A model generated the notes under the pieces. It had not been told where the DNA came from and did no database searches. It saw only the letters and a list, made by a program, of their open reading frames with translations. Made by a program: the position numbers and the translations under genes. From Silene conica (lineage: Eukaryota > Streptophyta > Magnoliopsida > Caryophyllales > Caryophyllaceae), in the NCBI GenBank assembly GCA_029255685.2, contig CM055311.2, positions 62,387,048 to 62,451,047 on the forward strand: a stretch of DNA of 64,000 nucleotides. Direction: 5' to 3'. Below, piece by piece: positions 45,616 through 59,100 of this stretch (positions are counted from its first letter, which is position 1; the number at the start of each line of letters is the position of its first letter).

Positions 45616-47700
45616 TTCTCCCTAAAATCTCTTCCGACTTAGTGGCTATGGTTTTTTCCCATCCAAATGTTTTTCCACGTATAAATTCTCTTGTCTTGTT
45701 CATTTGATTTTACCTAGCTACTTAGTTATTTAACCTACCCTACGAGGACAAACAAGATATTAGAGATACACATCTACCCTATCCAGATTTAGCCTTGTGT
45801 GAAATTAGAATAAAACAACGCAATTTATTTTCGCAGTACGTTTTTTACTCAATACAGTATCTTTTACACCAAATTTTCCATTTGTTGCCTTCTCCTGAAA
45901 AACACTAAACCTAATTCTCTCTTCCTTCTCTCTAATATTGAAACCTTTACCATCTTTCACCCCATTAAAAATTTGCAACTATGAACGATTATTCAAGTAT
46001 TCAAGTGACGAATAGGTAATTAATTCATTAATCTTATACTCGTATTACTTAGTAATTTGATTGTTCTTTTAATAATATTTTCCTTTTTTAATTAGGGTTT
46101 GTTAATCAATATGAAAAAAAAAGAATCATTGTTAATTATTTAGAAACGAATTGACATGCTTAATACTACGTAGTACTTCAATTGATTTAGAAATCAAATC
46201 AACATATGTTAATTGCTTAATCAATCTTTGTCGATTAGTATTAAACAAACATATTTCATTAATTTGGGTTTTTTTTTCGTTTTACTCAAAGTAGTACAGT
46301 AACTTTTTATTTCTTTTTTCCTTTTTTTCAATCTATTCTTAATTATTATGTTACCTTACGTTAATTTTCGCGCATATTGTTTTTATAAAATTACTCGTCA
46401 TGAAAATAGGGTACACAAATTTAATAAAATAATAAAAATAAAATAAAACTAATAATACTTATACTATTGATTTTCGCAGTACACATTTTGTTGTATTGAG
46501 TAAAAATGTACTGGGAAAATAAATTACTTTTCGTAGTACACATTTTGATATTGGAGAGAAAACATTAGAGAGACTAGAGAGAGAAAATGAAAAAAAAAAA
46601 ATGAGATGGGCAAAATTGTGAACAGTGTACTATATTGAGTAAAATGTGTACTGCGAAAATCAGGACCCAACAACAATTCCCTTTTTTTTTGGTGCTTGTG
46701 TCGAAAGCAAAGGCGCAAGTGTCTTAGATAGTTGTCCCTCCTATTTATAATAACTTTCTCTCTTCTTTTTTGTCAATTCACAATATCTACCCTATTTTCT
46801 TTTTTGGTAAAGTTTTATATACATTTTAATCACCCCACCCCGTCACAATACCCAACGATACTCATACTTTATAGTACTTATTTTAATCATCTTACTTACA
46901 ACAATACCCCACACTACTCATCCTCTCTCCAATCACCTCACTCCATAACAATAGTTTATGCTTATTTTAATCAAATCCTTAAATTTTGTGCTAATATCGA
47001 ATATAGAGTGTTATGCGGAATAGGAGGTAATATTCTATAAACACATCCGATTGGGTGCAAATCGGGTTGATATCATAATTCTGGAGTGGAGGGGAATGGA
47101 ATCCAAGATCTAAGCCAACTCACATCTGACTGTAAAGAGATAAATTGGAAGTGGTTATCAACTTTCAATCTTTCATACCGTTGTAACAATAAATGACAAT
47201 TCACTTTGCTGCAATATTGACATGCACATCAGCACATGCCAAAAGCCAATTATTTGGTCCAACAAACTGGTTAGTAGGTAACTCAAGGAAAGGAATTTAT
47301 ACTAGAGTGACAACCAAGCTATCTTTATTTACAAACCAAATTTTAATGATTATATTTATTTTCAAAAGCCATAAAATAGGGGTACCAAAAACATGTACTC
47401 TATTCCCCACTTTTTTATAAAGATAAATTACATTAACAAAAGAATTTGAATGTTGATAACAACAGATGAAATTAAGCCAAGACGAGAGTCGAGAGTTGAG
47501 CCCGGATAGTGTTACGAGTTACAAACCTGTTTTGTTGGGTAGATATTACCCTTTCAAATTCCTAGATCAGCAAATGTTGCATAAGCTAGAGGATCTCATC
47601 TAATCAAACCCTGGGTTACACAGAATACACCAAACCCAGGCACCCATATATATAAACACGTTGAACAAAGACAAGAAAATAACCAAAAAAAAAAACGTTG
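45616..47700. other. AT-rich intergenic DNA with a repeated CGCAGTACAC motif
   Basis: ATTTTCGCAGTACACATTTT-like motifs occur at about 45830, 46470, 46528 and, inverted, at about 46640-46660, suggesting foldback MITE debris. ATGAACGATTATTCAAG at about 45981 followed by AATAG/GTAATT could be a short first exon, but nothing downstream supports it. The golgin-like gene ends at 47760. Confidence 0.35.
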
Positions 47701-47759
47701 GAATTAAATTACACCACACGAACCTAAATTATCTATCAACAAGTAACCCCCCGTTTAGT

Positions 47760-50700
47760 TTAGCTGCTTAAGCGAAGGGATTCAATACTCTTGCTCAACT
47801 CATCCAGTTTCGTCATCCTCATCCTCTCGCTTTCGCCAACCAACTGCTCGCAAAACACAGGCCACCACACACATTGTCAGTGCATGTACCAATGTACCAT
47901 GACATGCCAAAACAAAACCAGATTTCACCCCATATCACCCATATTGCCATACCCAACCCAAACATGAAAATGAATCCATCAGAAATGATCCAAAAGGACA
48001 TGCTTGAAGATACATTCAAGTGTACTACATCAAAATGATGACACAACTTAAAATGACTCAGACCCATAACTGTTTACTAACAAATGACCTGACTTGAATT
48101 GACCCACACAAGATGAACTAATAATTGGACACGTGAAAGGCACATGAAAATGACCGGCCCAAAATGGCACAAGAGGAGTAAAATTTTGAAGTTGCATCGC
48201 ACCGCACCTAACTTTACCACATAGAAATAACACAAGCCTTAATCGATCTGAAAATGATCCGGCTTCAATTGACACAAAACAAGATGAACCAATGATAGCA
48301 AACCCGGGACAACCCAAAATTACCCGACTGAAAGTGCATTATATACGTTAAATGGCCTAAACTGAGCTACCTCATACACGCTCGAATAATTTGTTTAAGG
48401 GAATAAAACAATGAATCAACTTATTGATGAGGAGGATTATTACCTCAACGAGTTTGTTTATGAGCTGTACTTTCTCTTTGTTTTTCTCATTGAATACATC
48501 AAGGGCTTCTTTGTACTCTCTTTCCTGTAAAACAGAAAGGTTAGAGTGGTAAAGGAGATCAGTTAGAAGGCAGACAAGAATGTGCCTAACACATGCTAAA
48601 AAGTAGAATTCTTAATAGCTGAGCAACTTCTTGTACTGATAGGTTTTTGCGTATGAAAAGGTAATTTTGCTTATAACAGAATAGATTACCTTCTTCTGAA
48701 CGGTTACCCCGAGAGGTTTCAGCTCTTTGTTGATTACATCAATCCTCTTACGAACTTGAGCAACGTCCTTCCTCTTTGGATCCGCCAATGATTCGAGCTC
48801 CTAAAATTTTCAAGGCAATGAAACAAATTTTAGAGAAGTTTCAGATGATAATTAATGTCATGTACCATGTGACCAAACTGAAAAGGAGTTGGGAAAACAG
48901 CATATGCCTATTATAATTTATAAGGCAGACCAGTTACAATGACCATCTCATGTTAAAGGTCTTTTTAATCTTTCGATTAACCAGGTAAAGGATACGTATC
49001 AGCACTATTAAAAGCAATATTTGATCTAGAAGACAGCTTTGTAGCCAGTAGCAAAAAATACCAAGATGAGGACGCTTGAAAGCTGACAAGGTTCCTTATT
49101 ATTTAAGGTACCATACATAATAAAGGTGTTACGATTATGTTAAGGGTATACCGCTATTGAAATCCTATTTGAGTATCTGTCACTGCGATTTTCATCTCAA
49201 GCAAACTCCATTAAGTGTTTTGTAAAAGTCATACCAAATTACCAATATACCAAATGATGCCCAAAAAAGTCTCATGCGAGGCAGTTTTACACCAAAGTTA
49301 TAACGCTATTGAAATCCTATTTCAGTTTCTGTCACTACTCATTACATTTTTCATCTCAAGCCAACTCCATGAAAGTTTGTTTTTGTAGAAGTCATACCAA
49401 TATACCAAATGATCCCTAAGAAAGTGTCATGAGAGGCAATTTTACACCCAAATATCATAAACTGCATGTATTATACCCAAATATCAACATTAGGTTCCTC
49501 GATAACAATTAACACGGGGTCACGGTGTGTAACAAGAGGGCCTTGAACTGATTGATTAACAAACGAGGTGACTTCCGAACCCTATATGAAAAATTGAGTT
49601 GTCTTTTTAAAGGAAATATAGCGGTAGATAGTGAAGGAGTGAGAAGTCTGGATAAATGGGAGTCCTTGCCTCCTCGGTCCATCAAGCATGTACTCATGTA
49701 CTGATCATGGCACACCATAATTGAACAGAGATTGAGTTGGCCAATTGTTTCACAACTAAAGCAACCCCATCATAGACAAAAATAACACAATCCACCTCTC
49801 TTAAGGCACTGCCAAAAAGAGAAGAAACAACTTCTAGGTTCTTGTCAATTTCAGTTCCAAATTTGTCAACGGGTAACTTGATCAAACTCTTAACAAAATA
49901 GAAGACACATATAAACAAAAAGGGAATTCCCAATTTCAGAGGTCAGGTAATCCTCTTCAACTAACAATATCCCCTTTTTCCTCAAGCCAATACCAACTTA
50001 AATCCCAAACAAAATAAACAAATTGATTAATTAATTTAATGAATAAAAAATTTATTCATTTCCTACACATAACATCTCAAGAATTTATCAATTAGTTCCA
50101 CAGATCGAGCAATTATTTCGCCTAACACAGGTCTCCACAATCAATAGTCGCGAAAAAAAGTACACAAATCAACAACTTTGAGCCAGAGAAACATGCAGAT
50201 GTATCCCGAAATTGAGGAATCTAAAGTGTATCAATTTTGTCCTTTAATAAGGGAATTTTCCCTAACTAAAAAAACCACAAAAACCAACAGAAACAAACAA
50301 GAACAACCCAACAAATTGAACTTTCGAGGAAAACAATACAAGAACTAGAAATTTAATACTTCCTTCGTCGTAATCATGTGTTTACATTTGATTAAAATAC
50401 CCCATAAAAGAATGAAAATGTAAACAAATGATTGAGACGGAGGGAGTATCCGTATGGCCAAAACATTTTGCAACGGTTTTATAATTTTCACTTGAAACAC
50501 AAGAAATCAGCAACGGGAACATTAGAATTATTCTTTAATAAACAGTACAAAAAAATTGTGAGGGTTTCTGGAGTAAAAGAACGCCTACAAATTAACTTAA
50601 ACCCGAAAGAACAATTTAAACCTGGCTTAGTTGATTGAAACCCTAATGATCATCTACTAATCAATAAAAATGCAAACTCTACATAAAATAATCCAAATAA

Positions 50701-51160
50701 ATACCACAATTGTTGAATTTTAACTAATTAAAGCACCCAAATTTAGATTTCCGAAAGATAATTGCAAAATTAAACCCAATAACTCCAGATCAAGAGCAAG
50801 TAAACAAAGGGTAGTTGATTTAGCCACCCAAATGCATAACTAAACCCAAAAAATCAAAACTTGAAGCAAATAATCAACAAAAAAGTAGAAAAAAGAGTGA
50901 AATAAATATATAAAAAAAATAAATACCCCACGAATCAAAGCTAAGCGTTTAGTTTCTTCTTCAACACGACCAAGTTGAGCTTGAACTCGTTCACGAACTT
51001 CCATCTTTTTCCTTTCGATCTCTTCTTCTTTAGCTCTAAAAGTAGAAAGAGCTGATTTAGAGAGTTCTTCATCAGTAGTATCTCCGCCATTAAAGCTGAA
51101 GCTACCAGAATCAGGTATGCCGGACGCCATTTCCGATTTCTGGGATGCTGCTGTCTGCAT
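47760..51160 (-). CDS. RAB6-interacting golgin (GORAB)-like coiled-coil protein, four exons
   Basis: Exons on the minus strand: 50927-51160, 48690-48800, 48444-48524, 47760-47843, joined in phase by GT-AG introns to 169 residues. The start at 51160 gives MQTAASQKSE; a second Met follows at MASGIPDSG. The conserved part runs ELSKSALSTFRAKEEEIERK, VQAQLGRVEEETKRLALIR, LESLADPKRKDVAQVRKRI, LKPLGVTVQKKEREYKEAL, FNEKNKEKVQLINKLVE and LDELSKSIESL, a charged coiled coil. Plant proteins of this type are annotated as RAB6-interacting golgins, of unproven function, probably at the Golgi. The exon 1/2 junction reads IRG/ELES, where relatives I recall have REELE, so that codon (GGG) differs. Intron 1 is 2.1 kb and holds a Stowaway MITE. 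Confidence 0.85.
50359..50446. mobile_element. Stowaway-type MITE, 88 bp, in intron 1 of the golgin-like gene
   Basis: Inverted ends CTTCCTTCGTCGTAATCAT and ATGATTGAGACGGAGGGAG (reverse CTCCCTCCGTCTC), flanked by TA on both sides. This is the Tc1/mariner Stowaway signature. Confidence 0.85.
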
Positions 51161-52371
51161 ATTTTTTGTTTATCTCTCTCTTCAACGGCTCTTTTTGTTG
51201 GTGTTTCTCTCTCTAGAACAGGGTACACTAGTGTTACAGGGGGGGTATTGGTTTGCTTTGTTTTGTTTATGAGTACTCTTCTCCGCCTTTATTGTAATTT
51301 TTGTTTGTTGTTTTTTAGAGGGGACTGTTTTGGTTGCTTTTGTTTTTGCTTTTTTGTATTTTGTATTAGTTGTGGATTGTTTTGGTTTGGTGTATCCGTT
51401 AGTACTAAAGGAAGGATTATTGTAGTGGAGTGTGTTTTGATGTGGGGTGTCTGCCTTTGTGGGTTGGAATTTGGTTGTTTTGTAGATGGAGTTTATGATT
51501 GATTACGAGTGACTAGTGAGGAAATCAAAAAGGAAATGGAAAACGGATGCATCATGATTTTTTATAATAGGCTGGTCAAGTTTTTTCGGTTGAACTCAAC
51601 TGGACACGGAATCGATATAATTTGAACTGAATAAAATTAAAGTAAAATGAGTTGAAATTAAGTCAGCGAGAATAAGATCATTTCGGCCGATTTTACCGGC
51701 TCTTCACTTTATTCTTTCGTGCTCTCTTATTATTTGAAAAGACTTCATTACTTTTTGCATAAGGATTGAGTCATGCTTGAATTGTAGGACTCACCAATAA
51801 AGTTGAAAAATTTTTAATAACAAAAACATTCCTGAAACGGAAATGGGCAATTTTGGTGGTAAGCCAAAATATTAATATGAGCAATTCCTAAAAATCGGAG
51901 GGAATATCTCTTATAAATGGTATTTTAACTAAATATAAGAATATAAATTGAATCAATGAGGGTAAAATAAAGGTTGAACTACTATTTGCAGCTTTGGTTT
52001 CAAGTAGTATTTGAAATGGAGAATACTTTCTTATATATATTACTATTTATGAAAACAAAAATAATTGATCTCAAACCAGATAAATCAATTTATAAGGTTA
52101 CGTTGAGATTCAAATATATCCTAATCATATTGGAGTCGACATAGACCTAACTTGAGCTTTGTGGACTCCCAAGTTACTCGCTTCAAAATATCTTGACCTA
52201 AAACTATCTATAATTAGCGTGATTTTAAATATAACAAAAACATTAGTGAGATATACCAAAAATTATTTAGGTTTGAGTGCATAGCCTATTGGCGAGGCAC
52301 TTCTTTATTGATAGCCCCCATTATATATTAGTCATGCTTATATTTTTTATTTGATTTATTAATTGTCGTAA
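51161..52371. other. Golgin-like gene promoter region and AT-rich spacer
   Basis: 51180-51240 is the likely leader and proximal promoter of the minus-strand gene (CT-rich on the minus strand). G/T-rich DNA follows to about 51500. The rest shows no gene; a weak ACTGAA-like stretch lies near 51590-51660. Confidence 0.4.
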
Positions 52372-53626
52372 TAACCATAAGAATAAATTACAAATAACCA
52401 CCACGTATTTACGTATTTTTACAAATTACCACCATGTGTTTGGTTTTTTACAAATAACCCTTAGACTTTAACGTATACTCCCCGATCACCACCGTATTCT
52501 AATCCCGAACATTCATTTTCTTATTTTCCGTCTTGTTAAGTTACAATTTATATAAAATACTCATATTAGCCTCCCTAATTACACAAACTAACTATGTACA
52601 TACTTACACAATTACACACTCATATTCATGTTTCCCCTAATTTCTCAAATCAGATTTTATTTCAAACCCTAAATTCCAAAATTTCCCAAATCATTTTCCA
52701 TAATTATGCATTGAAAAAGAAGAATGCATGTTCATGTCAGCCTTGAAAAAAAATGCGTGTTCATTTTCCAAAATTCCTCGAATCGATTATGTTATCTGTG
52801 CCAAACACTACTACATTCCAATGTAAAATCCTCATCTTGCTTGTCAGTCTTGCTCTGAATAATTCATTAAGAAAATGTTAATGCATGAATTCATGCTTGT
52901 TTGTTTTAATCAGCCAACAATTTGATCTATTAACAAAATTGAATAAGACATCATCTCATTCAAGATAAACTTTTTTCTCTCTCTAAATTTCTAGAGAGCT
53001 AAAACTCTCCCAGTTGAGAGCTTTCCCCTCTTTTCGCGTAAAAATTAAAATCATATCTAATCTAATCTTCTTTCATCAAAATCAAAATCAAAATCAGAAT
53101 CCAACTTTATGTAATCTTTTATCACACTATTTTTCTAATCTTCTGTTTCTTCTTTTTTGGGTGTTCTGGTGATTGGGTTATTTTCCTACGAAGATACTCA
53201 AGTAACTCTTTGCTTATGGTTTTCTTATGGAATGATTGATAACTTATCTTTCTCAAGCAAAAGATTAGGGTAGAGATTTTATTATTCTGATTAAGTTACT
53301 CTTAAACAGCTCATTATTATGGCTGGTGTAGGGTGATTGGGTATTGGAGGTTTCCGAGGAGCCGTTGTCAGGAGGAGTTAATTGGGCATTCATCTTGGGG
53401 CTCTGCAACTTCTGGTTTCTGCACGCAATAATACTAATGATTAATTACTATAGCGTTGATTGGAGGAACTTATTGGAATGTCTGCATGGCCAATTGAAGG
53501 CAAATAACTTTTTCTAGGGTTTTGCGAGGTCTGTTATTTAGGAGTGACGTTTAGGGTTTCATTTGTTGCTATATATTGAGGCGCTCATCTATTCTCACTC
53601 ATTTTTCTCTTCTTTCTTTCTTAACA

Positions 53627-56146
53627 ATGAATTTTTCAACTATGGATTTTGAACATCAGTTTGGCCGTTATGTGGGAAACGGTAGTGGGAGTAGTGCTCA
53701 GGGGAAGGTCTGGGAAATCAAAATCACACATTTCACAATCAACATGAAAATCTTGCCCAAACGACTCAGGCTACCATGCATAATGAGGATTTTAATCCTC
53801 TAAACCCTATGCATGCCAATGCATGGCGTTTTCCTCGCACTGCGGGAGTCGTCAATATTGATCCCAGAACTTTGGGAAAATCTAGGGAGTTTTGGAGCCA
53901 GTGTTTGATTGGTTTCCTTGTGGATTATCGGGTCTTTGAGGCTGAGAAGGTTAGTAGTATTATCAAACGGAAATGGGACACCAAAGGGCTTATTACTGTC
54001 TTCACAATGGGAGAGCTTTACATTCTTCATTGTGCGAATTATGATGATGCGGAGGAGCTATTGCGAAGGAGTACTGCTACTCTTGATGGTGCTATAATGG
54101 TGTTTGCAAAATGGTATCCAGATATGGTGCCACGTACGGTACGTTTCCCTTATGCGGAGATGTGGGTGCGTGTGTGTGGTTTGCCATTTGAGTTTCTATC
54201 CGTACATGTGGGGCATGTGGTTGGCAACCTTCTCAGTGAACAGTTTATTGTGGAAGAGTTTGAGGTGTTACCAAAGAGTGATTATCTAAGGATTCGGGCC
54301 TGTATCAAGCTAAATGAACCGCTTATACCAGGTTTTTTCCTTGCACTTCAGGATGGTACGTTGTTGTGGATTCAATTCCGTTATGATGAAGTATTTAAGT
54401 ACTGTGTGAGGTGTGGTAAAATTGGGCATCGTGCTACCCAATGCAAGGATAGCATTCTATCTGTGGTGGCTAACATCAAATCAATGTTAGAAAAAACCTC
54501 GGATAGAGGTTTTGTTATTTATCAAGCAGAAACCAATCACACTATGTTCAACTTGGATTTACGCGCTACGCCCTCTACAACTAAGTTCACTTCTTCGAAG
54601 TTAAAGTTGGGATCTGCTAGAAGGAGGAGAAATAGGCGTTTAGAGGAAGATGACGAAGAAAGATTGGTGGATTTTGAAATTGGTAACACTCTAGGGGGTC
54701 GTGTTCACCCAGGGATGCGATTCACGGTCACAGCTCAATCTTTTGCTGGACCCGTGATATTCCAAACAGGGATGGGGGATATGTCCAGTGGTAGGGCTGA
54801 GAATGCTTTAGGTTCTTTTCCTGGGGGGCAGTAGACTGGAGGGCAAAGGGAATCGGTGCAGAATCAAGAGGGTTTATTGGGTACTAGGGTTGGTCTGGGA
54901 GGATGGTTAGATGAGGAGCAGGACAATGAGGACTTTCATTCTGCCAATGATGAATTTGGAGTTCAAGGTGCCACTAATTTTCAGACAATGGAAGTTGACC
55001 AAGGCTCAGGATGGGATCCATATGTGTCTAACATGAGGGAGTATGGGGGCATGGAGGTTTATGATCGTGATGTCCAAATTCAAGGTAATATAGCTGGTCG
55101 TGTTGCTAGTGGGGGCATCAATATTTCTTCTAGTCTGGAGGATCGTGGTTATAATCATATTTTTGAACCACCAGAAGAAGGGTTGCCAGTATTTTATTTC
55201 TACCCGGGGGGTGAACAACAGCGACAGGAGGAAGAGGAGTATCTGCGAGTTCAGAATGAGACACAACTCTACCCCTTCGCCAATATTCTCTGGGACAGGC
55301 ACTGAATCAGTCACGAGGAGTGACTCCGAAGTGGAGTGTAGTATGGAGTGTGAGTGCTGGGCCTCGAGGAATGCTGCTGAAGAGGATGAGCGAATGGTGG
55401 TTGCTGAGTTAGAAGCAAGAAATGAGAGGAGGGATGCAGAAAATAAGAAGAACGAGGTAGCTATGGAGATTGCTGATGGGAAGACGGAAGAGGAACTGGT
55501 CCAAGCTGGTAAGGATTTTCTACGTGAAATTCCAGTTTGTCTTATCAATAAGGAAGCTGAACTGAATGTAGCAGGAGAAAAGTTTTCATTCATGAATATG
55601 GTCGAAGGTGAGGGGTCAGGGACTGGTGGGGCAAAAAGACATGCTACTGACTTGGTACAACAACGAATGAAGGTGCTAGGTATGGACAAAGACGGGAACA
55701 TTGTAATGGTAAGCTCAGTGAAAGAGGATGAAAGAGACAAGGAATGGAAGGGTGGTCTCTTCGAAAGCGCATCAGAGGATCTGGGGGGGCTGAAGAATTT
55801 GTTCTATAGGACAAAAACTAATGCCCTTATTCGTACTATGGAGTTCTCAGCTAAACGGAAGTGTGCAAGTGAGGCGGAAGTGTATATGGTGCCTGAGGGG
55901 GTGCTGGATTCAAGGGGTAATGCACAACGATATCTTGCTGCTATGGGCAAGAGACGCTTTCTTGAGAGGGAGGGAGATTCTCAGGGTTCTGTTGATTTTG
56001 CTGGTGTGAAGGGTGTTTCTTCTGGCTATGGATTTCATATCCAAGCACCCGAAGTGGACATGGAGATCTCAAGTGACACGGATTCGGTGGGAAATGAGAA
56101 GGGCGTTGCGGAGGTTGGCCCATCCCAACCTCCACTGAAAGATTGA
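53627..56146 (+). pseudogene. LINE ORF1 (DUF4283 plus CCHC), broken
   Basis: Probable start MNFSTMDFEHQ at 53627. A frame change near 53710 leads to HNQHENLAQTTQATMHNEDF. The main part (53776-54834) has the DUF4283-like region (GKSREFWSQCLIGFLVD, PRTVRFPYAEMWVRVCGLPF) and the knuckle CVRCGKIGHRATQC (Cys-x2-Cys-x4-His-x4-Cys). A TAG at 54832 interrupts, the frame continues to 55305, and a second shift (55230-55300) leads to the tail that ends at 56146, just over ORF2. ORF1 proteins of plant L1 elements bind element RNA. Confidence 0.85.
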
Positions 56147-59100
56147 TTGGTATGACATGGAACTGTAGGGGTCTAAATGATATGCTCGCCCCTATAGTTC
56201 CAAAAATTAGAGCGTTAATTAAGGTTAAGTCGTATGATTTTATTTTCCTCATGGAAACCAAATGTCATATAAATAAAGTGTCGAGTCTATTTCGATCTTT
56301 TGGTTTTAGGCAGTCTAGTGGTTACAATGCATGTGGTGCATCGGGTGGATTGTGGGTAGGTTGGAAGGACGAAGCATGTATGAGCATGATCTTTGCTTGT
56401 CCTAATTTTGTTATTTTGAATTGCTCTAAGTACCCGGATCGGTCGTTTTACTTGGTTTTGTTGTATGGGGCACCAAAAATTAATGAAAGAATGGCGGTTA
56501 TGTATTCGTTGAGTGAGTGGTTGGATGGTTTTTGTTTGCCCTTCATTATACTTGGGGACTTTAACCAAGTTGAATGTGTGAGTGATAAGCTAAGCGTTAA
56601 CACTAAACCGATTGATGGTGCACTCGCGTTCAATGTTTGGAAGTTAGAACATGAGCTTGTTGATATAAATTTCAAGGGGCCAAGGTATACATGGTGCAAC
56701 AATCGTAAAGGAAACAAACGAGTCTATGAACGTTTGGATAAAGCACTTGGATCGAAGGACTGGTTGACTTTGTTTCCAGATACAGGGGTCCGTCATTATC
56801 CGATTCAAATTTCTGATCATGCACCAATTGAGATTGATCTTCATCTACTTAAGAATAATTTCAAGAAACCTTACAAGGTGGATGCTTGGGCATTGGACAA
56901 TAACGAGTGTATTGATATGGTCAAGGAGAATTGGGTTGTTGGATTATGTGGTTCGGCTTCTTTCCGTCTCACACGGAAACTGGCAAGAGCTCGTACGGAT
57001 GTTAAGAAATGGACTTTAAAACAACAAGATAAATGGAATCAGCCTTGGGAGAGCTTTGATGAACGCCTTGATAAGGCCCTGGCCATCTCGTTTGAACGTG
57101 GGGAGGAGCAGGAGTATAATGATATGCATAATGATCTTATTGCCTTCTCTAAAGCGGCAGCTAGGTACTGGCGACAACGTGCCAAGCTTAGATGGATTGT
57201 AGATGGTGATACATGTACTAAGTTTTTCTTCAACTGGGTAAAGGGTCGGGCAGGAAAGAATTTCATCTATGGGATCAAAGATAATAATGGGAGGTGGCTT
57301 TATGATTTGGATAAGATGCGGGCGGTTTTTCGGGAATCTTTCTTTAATCTTTTTAATCCCGGGTGGTGTGCTAGGGATGACGAAAACCGTTGTTCTTTGA
57401 TTGATAAAGTGCTAAGAGATGTGGAACGCTGTGTTAAGGAATCAGATTTGGAGAGATTAAATCAGCCCTTCACAGCCCAATAGGTGCGAAAAGCTGTTTT
57501 TCAGATGGGAGCATTGAAGGCTCCGGGATCCGATGGAATTCCAGGTATCTTTTTTCATAAATGCTGGCATTTTGTTAAGAATGATGTCACGATGGCTGTT
57601 CTTGGCACGCTGAATTCTGGCCATGTTTTGAGAGAGATGAACAGAACGTTCATTGTTCTTATTCCAAAATGTGAGCATCCGGAGACGGTGAGTGATTATC
57701 GTCCAATCAGTCTATGTAATGTCATTATGCGAATAATATCTAAATGTATTGCAAATAGACTGCTTGGGGTCATGAAATATTTGGTCGGGGACTTTCAGAA
57801 TGCTTTTATATCTGGGAGACAAATTAGTGACAATATTCTTTTGGCAAACGAGGCTATCCATAAGATAAATTCACATCGGCATGGGAAACATGGTTTATTT
57901 GCTTATAAAGCGGATATGAGTAAGGCTTATGATAGGGTTCGATGGGATTTTCTTGAAGCTGTACTTCTGCGATTTGGGTTTCCAGCAAAATTGACAAATC
58001 TTATAATGAGTACGGTCAGTACCGTTTCGTATGAGTTACTGTTCAATGGAGGCCTGTGCGAGCAATTTATGCCAAAGTGTGGGTTGCGACAGGGTGACCC
58101 CTTATTTCCATATTTGTTTATTCTTTGTATGGAAGTGTTATCCGCAAATGTGAGCTCTGCAGAGACGCATGGTCTACTTCAGGGGATAAGGATTTGTCGT
58201 TCTGGGCCGTTGCTGTCACATTTGTTTTTTGCGGATGATTCCATTTTCTTTCTTAAGAATAAGAGGAATTGATGTGGTAATCTTAAGGATGTGATCTGTG
58301 ATTATTGCTGTGCTTCGGGACAAGTTTTAAATGATGCCAAGTCAGGTATCCTTTTCAGTCCATCGATGACGCTCCCGGGTGCAAGGTTGTGCTTAAGGAC
58401 CTTCAACATAAGGCACAATAAGGGAATTGGAAAATATTTAGGAATTTCCACAGAATTTCAGGGCTCGAAACAGAATATCCATAATTGTCTGGTGGAGAAT
58501 GTGGTTAATCGTATATCCTCCTGGAATGGGATTTTTCTATCTGCGGCAGGAAGGCTTTCGTTGATTTTGTCAGTCCTATCCAATATTTCGATTTACTTTC
58601 TATCGGCTTTTAAAGTTCCGGTAAGTTTGGCAGCAAAGATAAATTCTTTGTTGACACATTTTTGGTGGGTCGGGCATAAATCACATCGGGGTATTCACTT
58701 CTGCAGTAAAAACTTTTTGGCATTACCAAAGTCTAGAGGAGGTTTGGGGATACGAAATGTGGAATGCATGAATCAGGCTTTGCTTGCTAAGAATGCATGA
58801 CGTATTATGTATGAGCAGGAATCTTTGTTCAGTAAGATTTTCCGAAACCTTATTTTGAAGAATCTGGATCCAAGAATGGGAATGGAAATCCGGGGTGGGC
58901 GTGGTTGGTCTTGGGGTTCACGGAGTATTATTCATGGACTAGATCTTATTCGGGAAAAGGTGGGTTGGAAACCAGGTATTGCATCAACGTTGAATGTCTG
59001 GACTGCGAGATGGATGGATGGTGATATCCCTGAACCAAATCCAAACTTGTTGACATTTGCTGATTCCTCCCTTTATAATTTGACGATAGGTGATCTGATT

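Noticed and set aside
47819-48317. Two minus-strand ORFs in the golgin-like gene
   Set aside because: They lie in intron 3 and overlap exon 4 in another frame; the spliced exons give the conserved protein.
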